A DNA stretch of 64,000 nucleotides from Roseburia_D yibonii (GTDB lineage Bacteria; Bacillota; Clostridia; Lachnospirales; Lachnospiraceae), in assembly GCF_014297335.1 (NCBI RefSeq), contig NZ_JACOQH010000001.1, forward strand, positions 310,001 to 374,000, in the 5' to 3' direction. Below are positions 51,568 to 60,911 of the stretch, in pieces (positions within the stretch are counted from its first letter, which is position 1; each line of letters opens with the position of its first letter). The notes under the pieces were generated by a model. The model ran no database searches, was not told where the DNA came from, and saw only the letters and a program-made list of their open reading frames with translations. The position numbers and the translations under genes are program-made.

Positions 51568-53325
51568 TTAGTAGTCCATGGTGTAATCCGCGCGGTGAAG
51601 TGTCTGGTTCCTGTTATAGTACGGATCTCCGGCCTCCAGCTCTTTCTCCCACTTGGACTGGAAATACGCGATCTCACGGTTGAAACGTTCCTGTTTCTCC
51701 GGCGTATTCTCAAAACCACGGGATTTGGATTCATAGTGATGCAGTGTCGCATACGGATTGAACATAATAAGTTCTCCGCTCTTTCTGACTTTCATACAGA
51801 TATCCACATCATTGAGTGCCACGACCAGCTTTTCATCAAATCCGCCTACTTTCTGGAAAACAGATTTTTTCATCATGAGGCATGCCGCCGTACATGCGGT
51901 AAACTCTCTCGCCGTCACGGAATACGGATAATAGCGTTCGTCACGGTCTGTCAGACTCCAGAGTGCGTTTGCCGCAAATCCGCCGATCTTTATCACAACC
52001 CCACCATGCTGGATCGTGTCATCTTCGTAATAAAGCATCGCGCCCGCCGCGCCCACGCCCGGACGGTAACAGTAACTGATCATTTCCGTCAGGCTGTCCG
52101 CGCTGATCAGTTCGGTATCGTTGTTCAAAAACAGCAGCAGCTCACCTGCCGCAAATTCTGCCGCAAAATTATTGATCGCAGAATAGTTGAATTCTTTTTT
52201 CCAGTATACGATATTGATCCGGTTGTCCACCTTTTTGATCTTTTCGTAATATTCAAAGGTTTCCGGCTCCGTACTGTTATTTTCCGCGATGATGATCTCA
52301 AAATTCTGATAATTGTTGTGGTGCAGAAGGGACTGGATACACTGGTCTAAAATATCGATGTGATCCTTGTTGGGGATGATGATACTCAGTAACGGATTTC
52401 CCTTGATCTGGTATTTCACATGGTAAAATCCCGGTACCTCGCTGTTTTCCACTACTGCGTCCACACCGGTCCGCTTTAAGTGACGCTCAATGTAACGCTT
52501 CTGTCCCCTGTCTTCGCTGCGCCCGAAACGTGTGGTATCCGCCCCGCGTCTGGAAAAAAGCACTTCCTGGATATGCGCGATCTTTTCTGTATGTTCAAAG
52601 CAGTAAAACAAAAGATCGTACCAGCCGTTTCCGAATACTTCCACATCCGTGTTGCGGAACTGCTCGAGCAGTTCTCTGCGCACTGCGAACATGCCGCCGA
52701 CATACTGGAAGTTGCAAAGCAGCTCCAAACTCATATCCGGCTTGAAATAAGGTTTTACATAGCGTTTGCCATCCGGTGTAATGCGATCTTCATCTGTGTA
52801 TACAAGAAGCGGCCGGAAGGTATCTTCCTTGCCCTCTCCCGCATACAGAAGCTTCACGTCTTCATTCATTGCCTTCACACAGTCATATATATACTGATTC
52901 CGCGGTTTGGTTCCTGCCGCCGCAAATACAAACACATCCGCGTCATCTTCGTTTAAAAGATGATCCAGTGACATCTGCTCCAACGCAACTTTCACCTTTG
53001 CGACACGGTAGGACTGCTTTTTAAACGCCGCTTTGGTAAAGCCCGCATCCGCTGCCTGTTCTCCGCAGCCTTCCACATACACCGTTACCTTTGGCATAAA
53101 CGGAAACTTTTCTTTGCTCTGAAGTTCCAGTTCTTTGGTACTGCACTGCTGCTTGCGCACCCATGTCATGTATTCCGAATCCTCGTCCACCTTAAATCCG
53201 AGTTTTTTCATTGCCCGGCGCATGGTGTAATGAAAGCCGTACTCCCTGAGATAATACACGGTTTTCTGCGCTTTGTTCATATTCACTGTATCAAAATCAT
53301 TCATAATCTTGTTCTCGCTTTCCAT
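51568..53325 (-). CDS. Large GT2 family glycosyltransferase, 585 aa
   Basis: Carries two GT-A-like units. The first (about 75-280) keeps blocks such as PLLVYTDEDRI and FKPDMSLELLCNFQYVGGMF but lacks a full nucleotide motif, so it looks degenerate. The second (about 295-530) is intact: LLSIIIPNKDHIDILDQCIQ, IIIAENNSTE, LLFLNNDTELIS, QHGGVVIKIGGF and the WbbL-like GGFDEKLVVALNDVDICMKV. It ends in GDPYYNRNQTLH. The start is uncertain: ATG 53325 lacks a ribosome site, and an in-frame ATG at 53304 has GGAAAGCGAG upstream. A TTGCAT/TAGAAT promoter precedes it. Confidence 0.86.
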   Translation of the reverse strand: MESENKIMNDFDTVNMNKAQKTVYYLREYGFHYTMRRAMKKLGFKVDEDSEYMTWVRKQQCSTKELELQSKEKFPFMPKVTVYVEGCGEQAADAGFTKAAFKKQSYRVAKVKVALEQMSLDHLLNEDDADVFVFAAAGTKPRNQYIYDCVKAMNEDVKLLYAGEGKEDTFRPLLVYTDEDRITPDGKRYVKPYFKPDMSLELLCNFQYVGGMFAVRRELLEQFRNTDVEVFGNGWYDLLFYCFEHTEKIAHIQEVLFSRRGADTTRFGRSEDRGQKRYIERHLKRTGVDAVVENSEVPGFYHVKYQIKGNPLLSIIIPNKDHIDILDQCIQSLLHHNNYQNFEIIIAENNSTEPETFEYYEKIKKVDNRINIVYWKKEFNYSAINNFAAEFAAGELLLFLNNDTELISADSLTEMISYCYRPGVGAAGAMLYYEDDTIQHGGVVIKIGGFAANALWSLTDRDERYYPYSVTAREFTACTAACLMMKKSVFQKVGGFDEKLVVALNDVDICMKVRKSGELIMFNPYATLHHYESKSRGFENTPEKQERFNREIAYFQSKWEKELEAGDPYYNRNQTLHRADYTMDY

Positions 53326-53347
53326 TTTTACATAAAAATACGAGTAT

Positions 53348-53375
53348 ATTCTACCATAATTTCGGGAAAATGCAA
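53348..53375 (-). promoter_or_regulatory. Promoter of the large GT2 operon
   Basis: TTGCAT (53375-53370) and TAGAAT (53353-53348) are spaced by 16 bases; TGG directly before the -10 gives an extended -10 match. Confidence 0.6.
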
Positions 53376-53390
53376 ATAATCGGGACAGTA

Positions 53391-53426
53391 AAAAAACAGG
53401 TATGGAAGCCGGAAAGCTTTCATACC
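53391..53426 (-). terminator. Terminator of the 53468-54763 gene
   Basis: GGTATGGAAGC (53399-53409) and GCTTTCATACC (53416-53426) pair with one mismatch, followed by seven T residues on the minus strand. Confidence 0.8.
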
Positions 53427-53467
53427 CATTTTATAATTTTTATCTTTTCGGATCTTAAAACACCGGT

Positions 53468-54763
53468 TTAGTAATATGCAACCACATAGGATACGTCATT
53501 GTATCTGTTATCCCAGTCGTCTCCGGCTCCAAGTCCGGAAATAGAACCTGTAAATGTAATGTCATCCCACTCGTTGCGGATCATATTCATGGACGGATTG
53601 GACTGATAGTTTACCGTATTCCATGCATGCGCCGTATAGTTTGACATACCCTTTTTCAGCTTTACATTTTTAAATGATGCTGTGACCTGATCTCCATTCT
53701 TTCTGCCGGAAGCTTCAATTCTGAGAGAGAGATCTTTTGCTGCAAGATTTGGATTGCTGAATGATCCGATCATTTCATTGTCCAGATATACGTTACCGGA
53801 ACCATCCTGATTTACTACCAGCATCAGGTGGTAGGTCTGTCCGAGTGCCAGTTCTCTGTCACCAGGTCTGAAATACTGCTGCTGTCCCGGATCATTGGAC
53901 ATAACATTTTCTACCATTGCCATAGTCTTTCCGGTATACGGTGCTACCGCGCACGCATCATACTGGATACCAAAAGATACCGCTGCAGTCGGAGTTCCCA
54001 TTACGATCTTCGCATGGCATCCAGTACCAGAACCAGTCAAAGTAACATCCGCTTCAATCGCGTTCTGATCATAACCTACGTTCTCGATCTGTGATACCAC
54101 TTTCTTCGGAACCGGGAACTGTCCAAGGTAATGGCCGTCTGTCTCATCCATGTTGTAATAATATACATCATCTGTGATCAAGCCTCTCGCTACCATACCA
54201 TTCCAGTGATAAAATACAACTCTTCCCCATGGATCATAGGAGAAACCATTTGTCATCAATGTTCCGTCACTGTTGGCGAAACCGTAATCTCTGCCATTCG
54301 CGAACTGAAACCAGCCGCTCTGTTTCATACGTCCGTCCCCATCCAGATAATATACTTTATCACCAACAAATGTAATCTGGTCTTTGTATAAATATCCCTG
54401 GCTGTCAAAATAGCAGATATATTGGACGCTGTCGCAATACTGGAAATTTGTGAATACCTCATGACCATTCTGGTCAAAATAAATGATGTGTTCCCCATCC
54501 GGATGATAGGTCAGTCTGTCTTTCATCGGTGAACCGTCAGCCTGTAAATAGTAGGTATAGCCTCCATCAAAGAAAAATGCATTTGTGATGGTTTCCCCAT
54601 TCACAACATACTTTGTACCATCAAACGTACCACCGTCATCTTTCAGGCTGTAATACCCCTTTTCTGCAGCGTGAACTGCAGGCGCGTGTACCAGAAGCAT
54701 CAAAAGCAGTGCCGCGAAAAACACTGTAAGCTTTCCGGCAAGATTTCTGTACATCAATTTCAT
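53468..54763 (-). CDS. Secreted glucan/cell-wall-binding repeat protein with a C-terminal jelly-roll-like domain
   Basis: 431 aa. A signal peptide with cleavage after VHAAE, then about 170 residues of aromatic-rich cell-wall-binding repeats of roughly 20 residues (for example YYLQADGSPMKDRLTY and YYLDGDGRMKQSGWFQF, YGFANSDGTLMTNGFSYD). Residues about 215-370 are a beta-rich domain (IEADVTLTGSGTGCHAKIVM; GNVYLDNEMIG) like a concanavalin-type sugar-binding fold. Similar repeats occur in choline-binding and glucan-binding proteins. No enzyme motif is seen. AAAGGAGG precedes the ATG. It is expressed next to the UDP-sugar pyrophosphorylase, and may bind the surface polymer or cell wall. Confidence 0.78.
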   Translation of the reverse strand: MKLMYRNLAGKLTVFFAALLLMLLVHAPAVHAAEKGYYSLKDDGGTFDGTKYVVNGETITNAFFFDGGYTYYLQADGSPMKDRLTYHPDGEHIIYFDQNGHEVFTNFQYCDSVQYICYFDSQGYLYKDQITFVGDKVYYLDGDGRMKQSGWFQFANGRDYGFANSDGTLMTNGFSYDPWGRVVFYHWNGMVARGLITDDVYYYNMDETDGHYLGQFPVPKKVVSQIENVGYDQNAIEADVTLTGSGTGCHAKIVMGTPTAAVSFGIQYDACAVAPYTGKTMAMVENVMSNDPGQQQYFRPGDRELALGQTYHLMLVVNQDGSGNVYLDNEMIGSFSNPNLAAKDLSLRIEASGRKNGDQVTASFKNVKLKKGMSNYTAHAWNTVNYQSNPSMNMIRNEWDDITFTGSISGLGAGDDWDNRYNDVSYVVAYY

Positions 54764-54794
54764 TACTCTTCCTCCTTTATGTTTAGTTGTTTAT

Positions 54795-54816
54795 AAAAAC
54801 AGCAAATGCCGTTTTT
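54795..54816 (-). terminator. Terminator of the UDP-sugar pyrophosphorylase gene
   Basis: AAAAACAGC (54795-54803) and GCCGTTTTT (54808-54816) form a stem with one mismatch around AAAT, ending in a T run on the minus strand, immediately after the stop at 54820. Confidence 0.6.
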
Positions 54817-54819
54817 TAC

Positions 54820-56016
54820 TTATAACAAAACACCATTCCCCCGTAAAAGTTCTCTTGCCGTATCGATCGAATCTACGCCATCCCGGTTTTTAATCGGCGC
54901 AAATTCCTTTTCCCTCACGACCTCGTAAGGAATACAGTCATTCATCATATGAACCATATCAAGCACCAGCGTCTCAAATTTATATCCATTCGGCTTTTCC
55001 GGTTTTACACGATTGCCCTTTTCATCCATATACGGGATCTTCTTTTCCACCACATGGATCGGCATATGACGATCCGCGATCTCTTCCAGTTTATCTTCCC
55101 GGAACAGATAATTTAATATAACGCCAAATCCATACAAGAGATCTCCGTTTTCTTTCCGTGCGGTTGCCATCTCATCGGTCATCTCATAATATTCCGCGAT
55201 CGACGGTCTGCCGTCCTCGGTACAGAGCACACCGACACGCTCATCCGGTGCCGCCTTGCGCACAACCTTCGCGCCACTCTCACAGCCGGACGCAAGTGTT
55301 GCGCCGATAAACAGCGGATCCGCGATCTGCTGTAATACGTTATCCACCGCGAACACATTGATCCACTCAATGCCGCGCTTATGTACGTCTTCTAACATTC
55401 CGTCTACAACCATGGAGGAAAACCATCCACCGTTTCCATTTGGCGCCATGGCAAGCTCCGTCTCGGACGCCATCAGTACGCGCCCCTTAAAATCAACGGT
55501 CGGTACCATTTCCTGTTTAAAAAACTTCACATAAGATCTGTCATATCCAAAATACTTATGTTCTTCAAAGAATTCGATCGTATCCCTGTTATTGCTCACA
55601 CTGGTCATAATATAGAGCGGTACAGGCACGCCTGCCTCATCAGTCACCTTCATCAGGTTCTTCATCAGACACTCAAAAATGTAGATATCATGCTCGATCC
55701 CGATATTGACCGTTCCTTTTGGCTGATCATAGCCCAATCTTGTGCCCTGGCCTCCTGCCAGAAGCACCGCCCCGATCTTTCCGGCGCGGATCGCTTCGAG
55801 TCCTGTCTTTTTAAACTCATCCGCCCTTGCGGCTATCTCATCTACTTCGACTGCGTCAAGCGGCGCAAACACCCCGCGCTCCGTGATCGTCTCTCTGCGC
55901 TCTACCGCGTCTAAGATTGACCAGTCGATTTCATCTATCTTCTTTTGTAATTCCTGTTTTTCTTTCCCCTCTAATTTTCTCAGTTGTTTATCCACATAGT
56001 AAAACTGATCACCCAT
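54820..56016 (-). CDS. UDP-sugar pyrophosphorylase, eukaryotic-type UDPGP family
   Basis: About 398 aa. The nucleotidyltransferase motif LLAGGQGTRLGYDQPKGTVN and later NPNGNGGWFSSM and VDNVLQQIADPLFIG are those of the PF01704 family (UDP-GlcNAc or UDP-glucose pyrophosphorylases of eukaryotic type), rather than the bacterial GalU fold. It should form a UDP-sugar from UTP and a sugar 1-phosphate; the exact sugar (GlcNAc, glucose or galactose) is unclear. An ATG at 56028 abuts the AAAGG site; the one at 56016 is better spaced. It supplies donors for the neighbouring glycosyltransferases. Confidence 0.87.
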   Translation of the reverse strand: MGDQFYYVDKQLRKLEGKEKQELQKKIDEIDWSILDAVERRETITERGVFAPLDAVEVDEIAARADEFKKTGLEAIRAGKIGAVLLAGGQGTRLGYDQPKGTVNIGIEHDIYIFECLMKNLMKVTDEAGVPVPLYIMTSVSNNRDTIEFFEEHKYFGYDRSYVKFFKQEMVPTVDFKGRVLMASETELAMAPNGNGGWFSSMVVDGMLEDVHKRGIEWINVFAVDNVLQQIADPLFIGATLASGCESGAKVVRKAAPDERVGVLCTEDGRPSIAEYYEMTDEMATARKENGDLLYGFGVILNYLFREDKLEEIADRHMPIHVVEKKIPYMDEKGNRVKPEKPNGYKFETLVLDMVHMMNDCIPYEVVREKEFAPIKNRDGVDSIDTARELLRGNGVLL

Positions 56017-56066
56017 TTGTTTTGTCATCCTTTATTTGTAATATTCTCCAATTAACTATTTACCAT

Positions 56067-56095
56067 ATCTTATCAGTTTTTTTCGAAAATTGCAA
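56067..56095 (-). promoter_or_regulatory. Promoter of the UDP-sugar pyrophosphorylase gene
   Basis: TTGCAA (56095-56090) and TAAGAT (56072-56067) with 17 bases between, on the minus strand. Confidence 0.65.
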
Positions 56096-56131
56096 CTGTC
56101 GGGCACTCGTCCATTTTCCTCGTCGCCATTA

Positions 56132-56164
56132 CAAAAAAGCCCCGGAAGCCTTTCTGCCTCCGGG
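56132..56164 (-). terminator. Terminator of the 58227-56185 GT2 gene
   Basis: CCCGGAAGCC (56141-56150) pairs with GCCTCCGGG after the five-base loop, allowing one mismatch, with seven T residues on the minus strand. Confidence 0.85.
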
Positions 56165-56184
56165 ACTGTGGTAAGTTTTTTAAT

Positions 56185-58227
56185 TTATGAATTCATGTCA
56201 TAGGTAAATGATCCGTCTTTCGCAAAATTCTTATTATAATACGGATCACCCTGTGCAAGCACAGTGCTCCACATTGTTTTCATTTCCTGCGCGTCTTTTT
56301 CACGCACTCTGTTTTCATCCAGCTTTGTCAGCCGCAGCTCATGTGTCTCATTGATGATATATGGTTCGAGCACAACCTGTTTTCCGGCTTTTCGCTGTCT
56401 TAAAGAGTAATCAATCCCAAGGTAATATACCCCCTGGAGCTTATTGTTAAAGCCTCCATTTTCAAGGAACGCTTTCTTTTCCACCATCATTCCCCACATG
56501 GAAACCGCACTGACATTGTGCGCATAGTACATTCTGCCGATATAACCCGGCGCACTGAACGTGTTTCCGTGTTCAACCGGATGCGCAATTCCATCCGCGC
56601 CGATACCAATGATATATCCGGCTTCCTGCACAAATTTTCCCGGATCAATGATCCTTGATCCGGTAACCGCAATATCATCCTGCATGGTATACATAAGCAG
56701 ACGGTTCAGCCATCTCGAATCCAGTATCTCCATATCCGCTTCCAAAAATACCAGATACTCTCCCCTCACGCTCTCTGCCATCTGATTGCATGCTGCTGCC
56801 GGTGTCACATCCTCTTCGAATCTTCTCACCTGAATGAAAGGTTCCTGTTCTGCAAGCGCAAGAAACTGCTGCGTCTCGCGTGAAGATTTGCCAAAGTCTG
56901 CGATACAGATCTCATAATTGTCATACTCTGTACGCTTTACGATGGAATCAACCAGCCGTGCCAGTCCTTTCCCGCTGCCATTATTCACAACAAAGATGGA
57001 GACCAGCGGATTTTCCTGGAGTTCGTATTCCAGACGATAATGCGTAGCACAGATACAGGAAGAAAAAACTTCTGTCTTTCTTCCAAGCCGCGCTTCATTA
57101 TCCTTAACCGCATTTCGTCCCGCATCGATCGCATAAGTCTTTGCGTTGATGTTCATGGAAACGGACTGCGGATGAACTCTCCAGAAATATAATACTTCCG
57201 GAATATGAGACACATGTTTTGCCACTGTGGTAAGTTTTAAGATCATGTCGTGATCCTGACTGCCATCATAGTGATTATCATAAAGTCCTGTCTTTTCTAA
57301 CAGGGACTTCTTAAAAACGGATAAATGGCAGATATAGTTTACACCGTTTAAATTCTGCGGGGAAAACGCCGGTTTAAAGTGAAGCGTCACGATGTTCTGG
57401 ATGGAATCCTTTTCAAATGTCATCTCGTCTGTGTAAATAAACTCCGCATCGTTTTTCTCAATCTCCTGCATGCACCTGAAAAGTGCTGCCGGATGTAACA
57501 TATCATCATGATCGAACAACGCGATATAATTTCCGGTTGACATTCTGATACACTCATTGGTGTTCTCCGAAATTCCCTCATTTTTCTCCAGCTTGCGATA
57601 TACGATACGGCTATCCTTTGCCGCATACTCCCCACAGATCCTGCCGACCTCCGCATGTTCCGCGTCACTGCCATCCGCCAGACAGAGTTCCCAGTTGCCA
57701 TAGGTCTGTGCCTGTACGGATCCGATCATATCGCGCAAGAACTGCTCTGGTGTGTTATACAGTGGAACCACGATACTGAATTTCACATCTTTTGAAAATT
57801 TTGTATTTCTCTGTTCTTCCAGCTGCTCTTTGCTCAAAGTGATCTTCGCTATAAAGCGTTTGTTCCGCCGTTTGATCATGATCTTACTTAACAGCTTGTT
57901 TTTCATCTTCCGCACGATGCTTCCGATCACTTCTTTTTTGCTGGTCTTGCAGATCAGAATGATCCTCACCTTGACATTGGCATACAGTCTGTACAGCGGC
58001 GCGATGAACTTCCATATTTTTTTCTTTTTCAGCCGTTTGATCCGGTCACTCTGCCCGGCATAAACCGGGTTGTGCAGATCATCTTCTGCTGCCATCTTTT
58101 CCTGCTCTACGATCTCCCACTCGTTCGCAAACAAGCGTACATCGTCAACCATTTTATCTTCCGCGGTTACTGCAGCATGATTTTCCTGTATCCAGTTTTC
58201 AACCTGATTATTTTCAAATGTCTTCAT
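56185..58227 (-). CDS. Large GT2 family glycosyltransferase, 680 aa
   Basis: The N-terminal 140 residues are charged and helical. The first GT-A domain (about 150-370) has FSIVVPLYNTPEQFLRDMIG, LCLADGSDAEH, FDHDDMLHPAALFRC and FIYTDEMTFE. A second GT-like domain (about 405-630) begins VSIFVVNNGSGKGLARLVDS with VFLEADMEILDSRW. It ends with GDPYYNKNFAKDG, shared with the related proteins at 45584 and 51568. It follows the SGNH-hydrolase gene by 19 bases, so it is likely part of that transcript. It may be bifunctional. Confidence 0.87.
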   Translation of the reverse strand: MKTFENNQVENWIQENHAAVTAEDKMVDDVRLFANEWEIVEQEKMAAEDDLHNPVYAGQSDRIKRLKKKKIWKFIAPLYRLYANVKVRIILICKTSKKEVIGSIVRKMKNKLLSKIMIKRRNKRFIAKITLSKEQLEEQRNTKFSKDVKFSIVVPLYNTPEQFLRDMIGSVQAQTYGNWELCLADGSDAEHAEVGRICGEYAAKDSRIVYRKLEKNEGISENTNECIRMSTGNYIALFDHDDMLHPAALFRCMQEIEKNDAEFIYTDEMTFEKDSIQNIVTLHFKPAFSPQNLNGVNYICHLSVFKKSLLEKTGLYDNHYDGSQDHDMILKLTTVAKHVSHIPEVLYFWRVHPQSVSMNINAKTYAIDAGRNAVKDNEARLGRKTEVFSSCICATHYRLEYELQENPLVSIFVVNNGSGKGLARLVDSIVKRTEYDNYEICIADFGKSSRETQQFLALAEQEPFIQVRRFEEDVTPAAACNQMAESVRGEYLVFLEADMEILDSRWLNRLLMYTMQDDIAVTGSRIIDPGKFVQEAGYIIGIGADGIAHPVEHGNTFSAPGYIGRMYYAHNVSAVSMWGMMVEKKAFLENGGFNNKLQGVYYLGIDYSLRQRKAGKQVVLEPYIINETHELRLTKLDENRVREKDAQEMKTMWSTVLAQGDPYYNKNFAKDGSFTYDMNS

Positions 58228-58246
58228 ATTCCTGTTTCTCTAAATC

Positions 58247-60274
58247 CTATTTGATATTTGCAAGAATCTGCTGCGCAATATAAGCAAATCCCGCATCATT
58301 CGGGTGCGCGCCTACCGCACCGTTTGTAATCGTGTGCCATGCGCCATCTTCTCCATAAACAGATCCGCCTGTTCCTGCACGATATGCCGGATTTCCGGAG
58401 ATCGGAGAAAGATCGATAAAGGTTGCCCCAAGTTCATTGCAGGCGTTGATCTGTGCCGCCGTTACTGTCGGATCCGGCCAGCAGAAAGAACTTACCACCA
58501 TGATCTGTGCATTCGGTGCCTTTTCCTTTACATGCGCTACGATATTATAAAAGTCATTGTATAATGTTTCTTTTCCCGCAACAATGTTGTCGCCAAGCTG
58601 GATCGTTACCAGATCCACATCCGCGTTCAGATACGGATCCATCTCGCCCAGATGATTGTTCCGGTTGGTATCCTCTTCCCAGGATTTCAGATAATGGCAG
58701 CTTGCAGTAACATTTGCGTAATCCTGCTGTAATCCGCTTGTTACCAGATGGAAATAATCCTTATCCGGTGTAGTTGCTGCCATTCCCCAGTTGCCCCACC
58801 ACAGACCTGCTACGATCGGATGTGCGGTCAGGGAGTTACCAAACGCGACATAATTGAATTTGCTCTGTAAGTTTACGCCTTCACAATAAGAAACTGTTTT
58901 TCCGGCGCCATTTCTTGCTGTAACGTTTACCCAGTAAGAACCGCTTGATACGTTCCAGGTTGCCTGTGTCGATGCCGACCAGTCAGAAATGGTTGTCCAG
59001 GTGTTGGTTGACAGGTCGTAGATCTGCCACATGAAATTCATATTTGTATCGCCACTTGTGTAGTTTACATTCAGATCTACCGAATGACTGTGCTTGTTCA
59101 TTGTAATTCCGTTGATTGCAATATAGTTCTTATCCTGGAGATTTACCCCCTGGCAGAAACTCTCTACTGTGCCCTTGCTTGTCCTCGCTGTGACATTTAC
59201 CCAGTAGGAACCGCTTGTCACATTCCACGTTGTCCAGTTTGACTTGCTCCAGTTTGAAACTGTTGTCCAGCTTCCGGCATTTACATCATAGACCTGCCAC
59301 ATAAACTTCACATTGGAATCGCTGCTCTCGTAAGATACACCCATATCTACTTTGTTGTAATCCTGGATCATGCAGATTCCGTTTAAGTCTACATAATCTG
59401 TGGAATAGTTTTTCGTTGCCGCAAAGCAGATCGTATATGCCTTTACGTTTCCGTCAGCTGCTTTCGCCTGTACCTGCAACCAGTAATTGCCCTTTTTCGG
59501 TGTCCAGGTCGCCCAGTTTCCTCCGTTCCAGTCCGCAATGGTTTCCCATCCCTGGGTATCCAGATTGTAGGACTGCCAACGGAACTGTACCGAAGAACTT
59601 GCGGTGTCATAATTTACACCGACATCAATGGTATGTCCATGGTCAATATAGCAGATTCCGTTCAGTGCAAGATAATTATCGTTATAATCTCTCGGCGCGT
59701 AAAAGCAGATGGTGTAATCCGCTGTACGTCCGCTTGCGGTTCTTGCCTCCGCATGCAGCCAGTAATTTCCGGCTGTCGGTGTCCAGGTCGCCCAGTTTCC
59801 TCCATTCCAGTCCGCAATAACTGACCAGCTCTGGGTGTCCAGATTATATGCTTCCCAGCGGAAATCCACACTCTGTGCGTCTGTATCATACGCAACTCCG
59901 ACATCTACGCCATTGTTTCTGATATTATAACAGATCCCGGTCAGATTCAGATAGCTGTCCGCCGCCTGTAATAATTCAGGCGCTACGTCCTCTTCCACGA
60001 TCGGATTTTCCTCTTCCAGCTGCTGTTCTAACGCTTCTACCGCCGCTTCATTCTCCGTTTCCTCATCCGGTACCGCTTCTGTTTCCTCTTCCGGAACCTG
60101 TGGAATTTCTTCCATCTCAGAAGATGGTTCTACCTCTCCCGGTTCGGTTGGAACTTCTGTTTCCGTTTCCACTGGTACTGGCATTTCTGTTGCCAGCGCC
60201 GATACCGGTGATATCGATGTAAACATCATCGTCGCCATCAGCGCCACAACAAATCGCTGCATTCTTTTTTTCAT
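58247..60274 (-). CDS. Secreted SGNH/GDSL-type hydrolase with four repeat modules
   Basis: 675 aa. A signal peptide (cleavage near SALATE) is followed by an acidic Glu/Pro/Thr linker (30-105). Four modules of about 90 residues lie at about 108-195, 200-286, 293-380 and 383-470, each with YLxLNGIC, FRWQxYNLDT, W-x-TIADWNGGNWATW and GNYWL. They resemble triple-tyrosine (Y_Y_Y) modules. The C-terminal 200 residues are an SGNH-hydrolase: AFGNSLTAH (GDSL-like serine block), TIQLGDNIV and the histidine/aspartate block HPNDAGFAYIA. It probably deacylates a surface polymer or peptidoglycan. The modules are also in the amidase at 61070. AGGAGAG precedes the ATG. Confidence 0.85.
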   Translation of the reverse strand: MKKRMQRFVVALMATMMFTSISPVSALATEMPVPVETETEVPTEPGEVEPSSEMEEIPQVPEEETEAVPDEETENEAAVEALEQQLEEENPIVEEDVAPELLQAADSYLNLTGICYNIRNNGVDVGVAYDTDAQSVDFRWEAYNLDTQSWSVIADWNGGNWATWTPTAGNYWLHAEARTASGRTADYTICFYAPRDYNDNYLALNGICYIDHGHTIDVGVNYDTASSSVQFRWQSYNLDTQGWETIADWNGGNWATWTPKKGNYWLQVQAKAADGNVKAYTICFAATKNYSTDYVDLNGICMIQDYNKVDMGVSYESSDSNVKFMWQVYDVNAGSWTTVSNWSKSNWTTWNVTSGSYWVNVTARTSKGTVESFCQGVNLQDKNYIAINGITMNKHSHSVDLNVNYTSGDTNMNFMWQIYDLSTNTWTTISDWSASTQATWNVSSGSYWVNVTARNGAGKTVSYCEGVNLQSKFNYVAFGNSLTAHPIVAGLWWGNWGMAATTPDKDYFHLVTSGLQQDYANVTASCHYLKSWEEDTNRNNHLGEMDPYLNADVDLVTIQLGDNIVAGKETLYNDFYNIVAHVKEKAPNAQIMVVSSFCWPDPTVTAAQINACNELGATFIDLSPISGNPAYRAGTGGSVYGEDGAWHTITNGAVGAHPNDAGFAYIAQQILANIK
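58865..59953 (-). repeat. Four tandem roughly 90-residue modules in the SGNH hydrolase
   Basis: The modules have close protein and DNA similarity to each other and to those at 61607-62710. The segments coding GGNWATWTP and the FRWQ stretch are nearly base-identical between the two genes. Confidence 0.75.
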
Positions 60275-60334
60275 ATCTTCTCTCCTATCTTTTGGCTTCT
60301 ATTGCAATCCACTTATTCAAGTGTCAGACAATAC

Positions 60335-60880
60335 TTAGTAATTAAACCCGGTGATCCCGACTTTTCCGTCTTCCCCGGTTCCGATCGTAATATTGGGCTT
60401 TCCGCTTTCCCCGGACACCACATAGCCGGCATCATAAAGTTCCAGCGAATCAATATCCGTATTTTCGATCACATCGACCAGTTCCTCTGTAAGAACCTGA
60501 TCCACATCCAGCGCCTCGAATTCTTCCTCACTCCGCACTGCGATCACATCCGGTATTCCGACATAACACGGATAGGCGACATACTGCGCCAGTTCTCCCA
60601 TATTCCGATCCGCAACTGCTGTTTTTATCTGTGTGAGTACTTCCCGGTACTGCTCCTCAAGCTTATCGGTCTCTTCTTTCGGCAGATAAAATTCAGTTGT
60701 CTGTTCAGAAGCGTCTTCTATCACATACTCTGTTCCCGCTTCCTTCTCTGTCCGGACTTCCGTCCCCGTCTCTGCCTGTGTCTCTGTCTCCGGCTGCACG
60801 GGATCCTGTCTGTTTCCACATCCCACGACCCCGACACTGCACATGAGCATCAACGCCAATATCATTTTTCTTTTTATCAA
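60335..60880 (-). CDS. Hypothetical lipoprotein, 181 aa
   Basis: The N-terminus (MIKRKMILALMLMCSVGVVGC) is a clear lipoprotein signal with lipobox VVGC. A Glu/Thr-rich linker follows (about 24-65), then a 110-residue compact domain (EEQYREVLTQIKTAVADRNMGELAQYVAYP onward) with alternating helix and strand, like small DUF-type or SnoaL/NTF2-like domains. The TTG start at 60880 keeps the basic N-region and has AGGAGA about 8 bases upstream; an ATG at 60865 would not. It has its own promoter and lies between the amidase and SGNH-hydrolase genes. Function unknown. Confidence 0.7.
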   Translation of the reverse strand: MIKRKMILALMLMCSVGVVGCGNRQDPVQPETETQAETGTEVRTEKEAGTEYVIEDASEQTTEFYLPKEETDKLEEQYREVLTQIKTAVADRNMGELAQYVAYPCYVGIPDVIAVRSEEEFEALDVDQVLTEELVDVIENTDIDSLELYDAGYVVSGESGKPNITIGTGEDGKVGITGFNY

Positions 60881-60911
60881 CTTTCCTGCTCTCCTGATTT
60901 CCTGTTATTGT

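Noticed and set aside
51370..52350. A plus-strand frame of 326 codons
   Set aside because: Antisense to the GT2 and SMR-like genes, which carry family motifs; rich in His/Arg/Phe as expected from a reverse frame.
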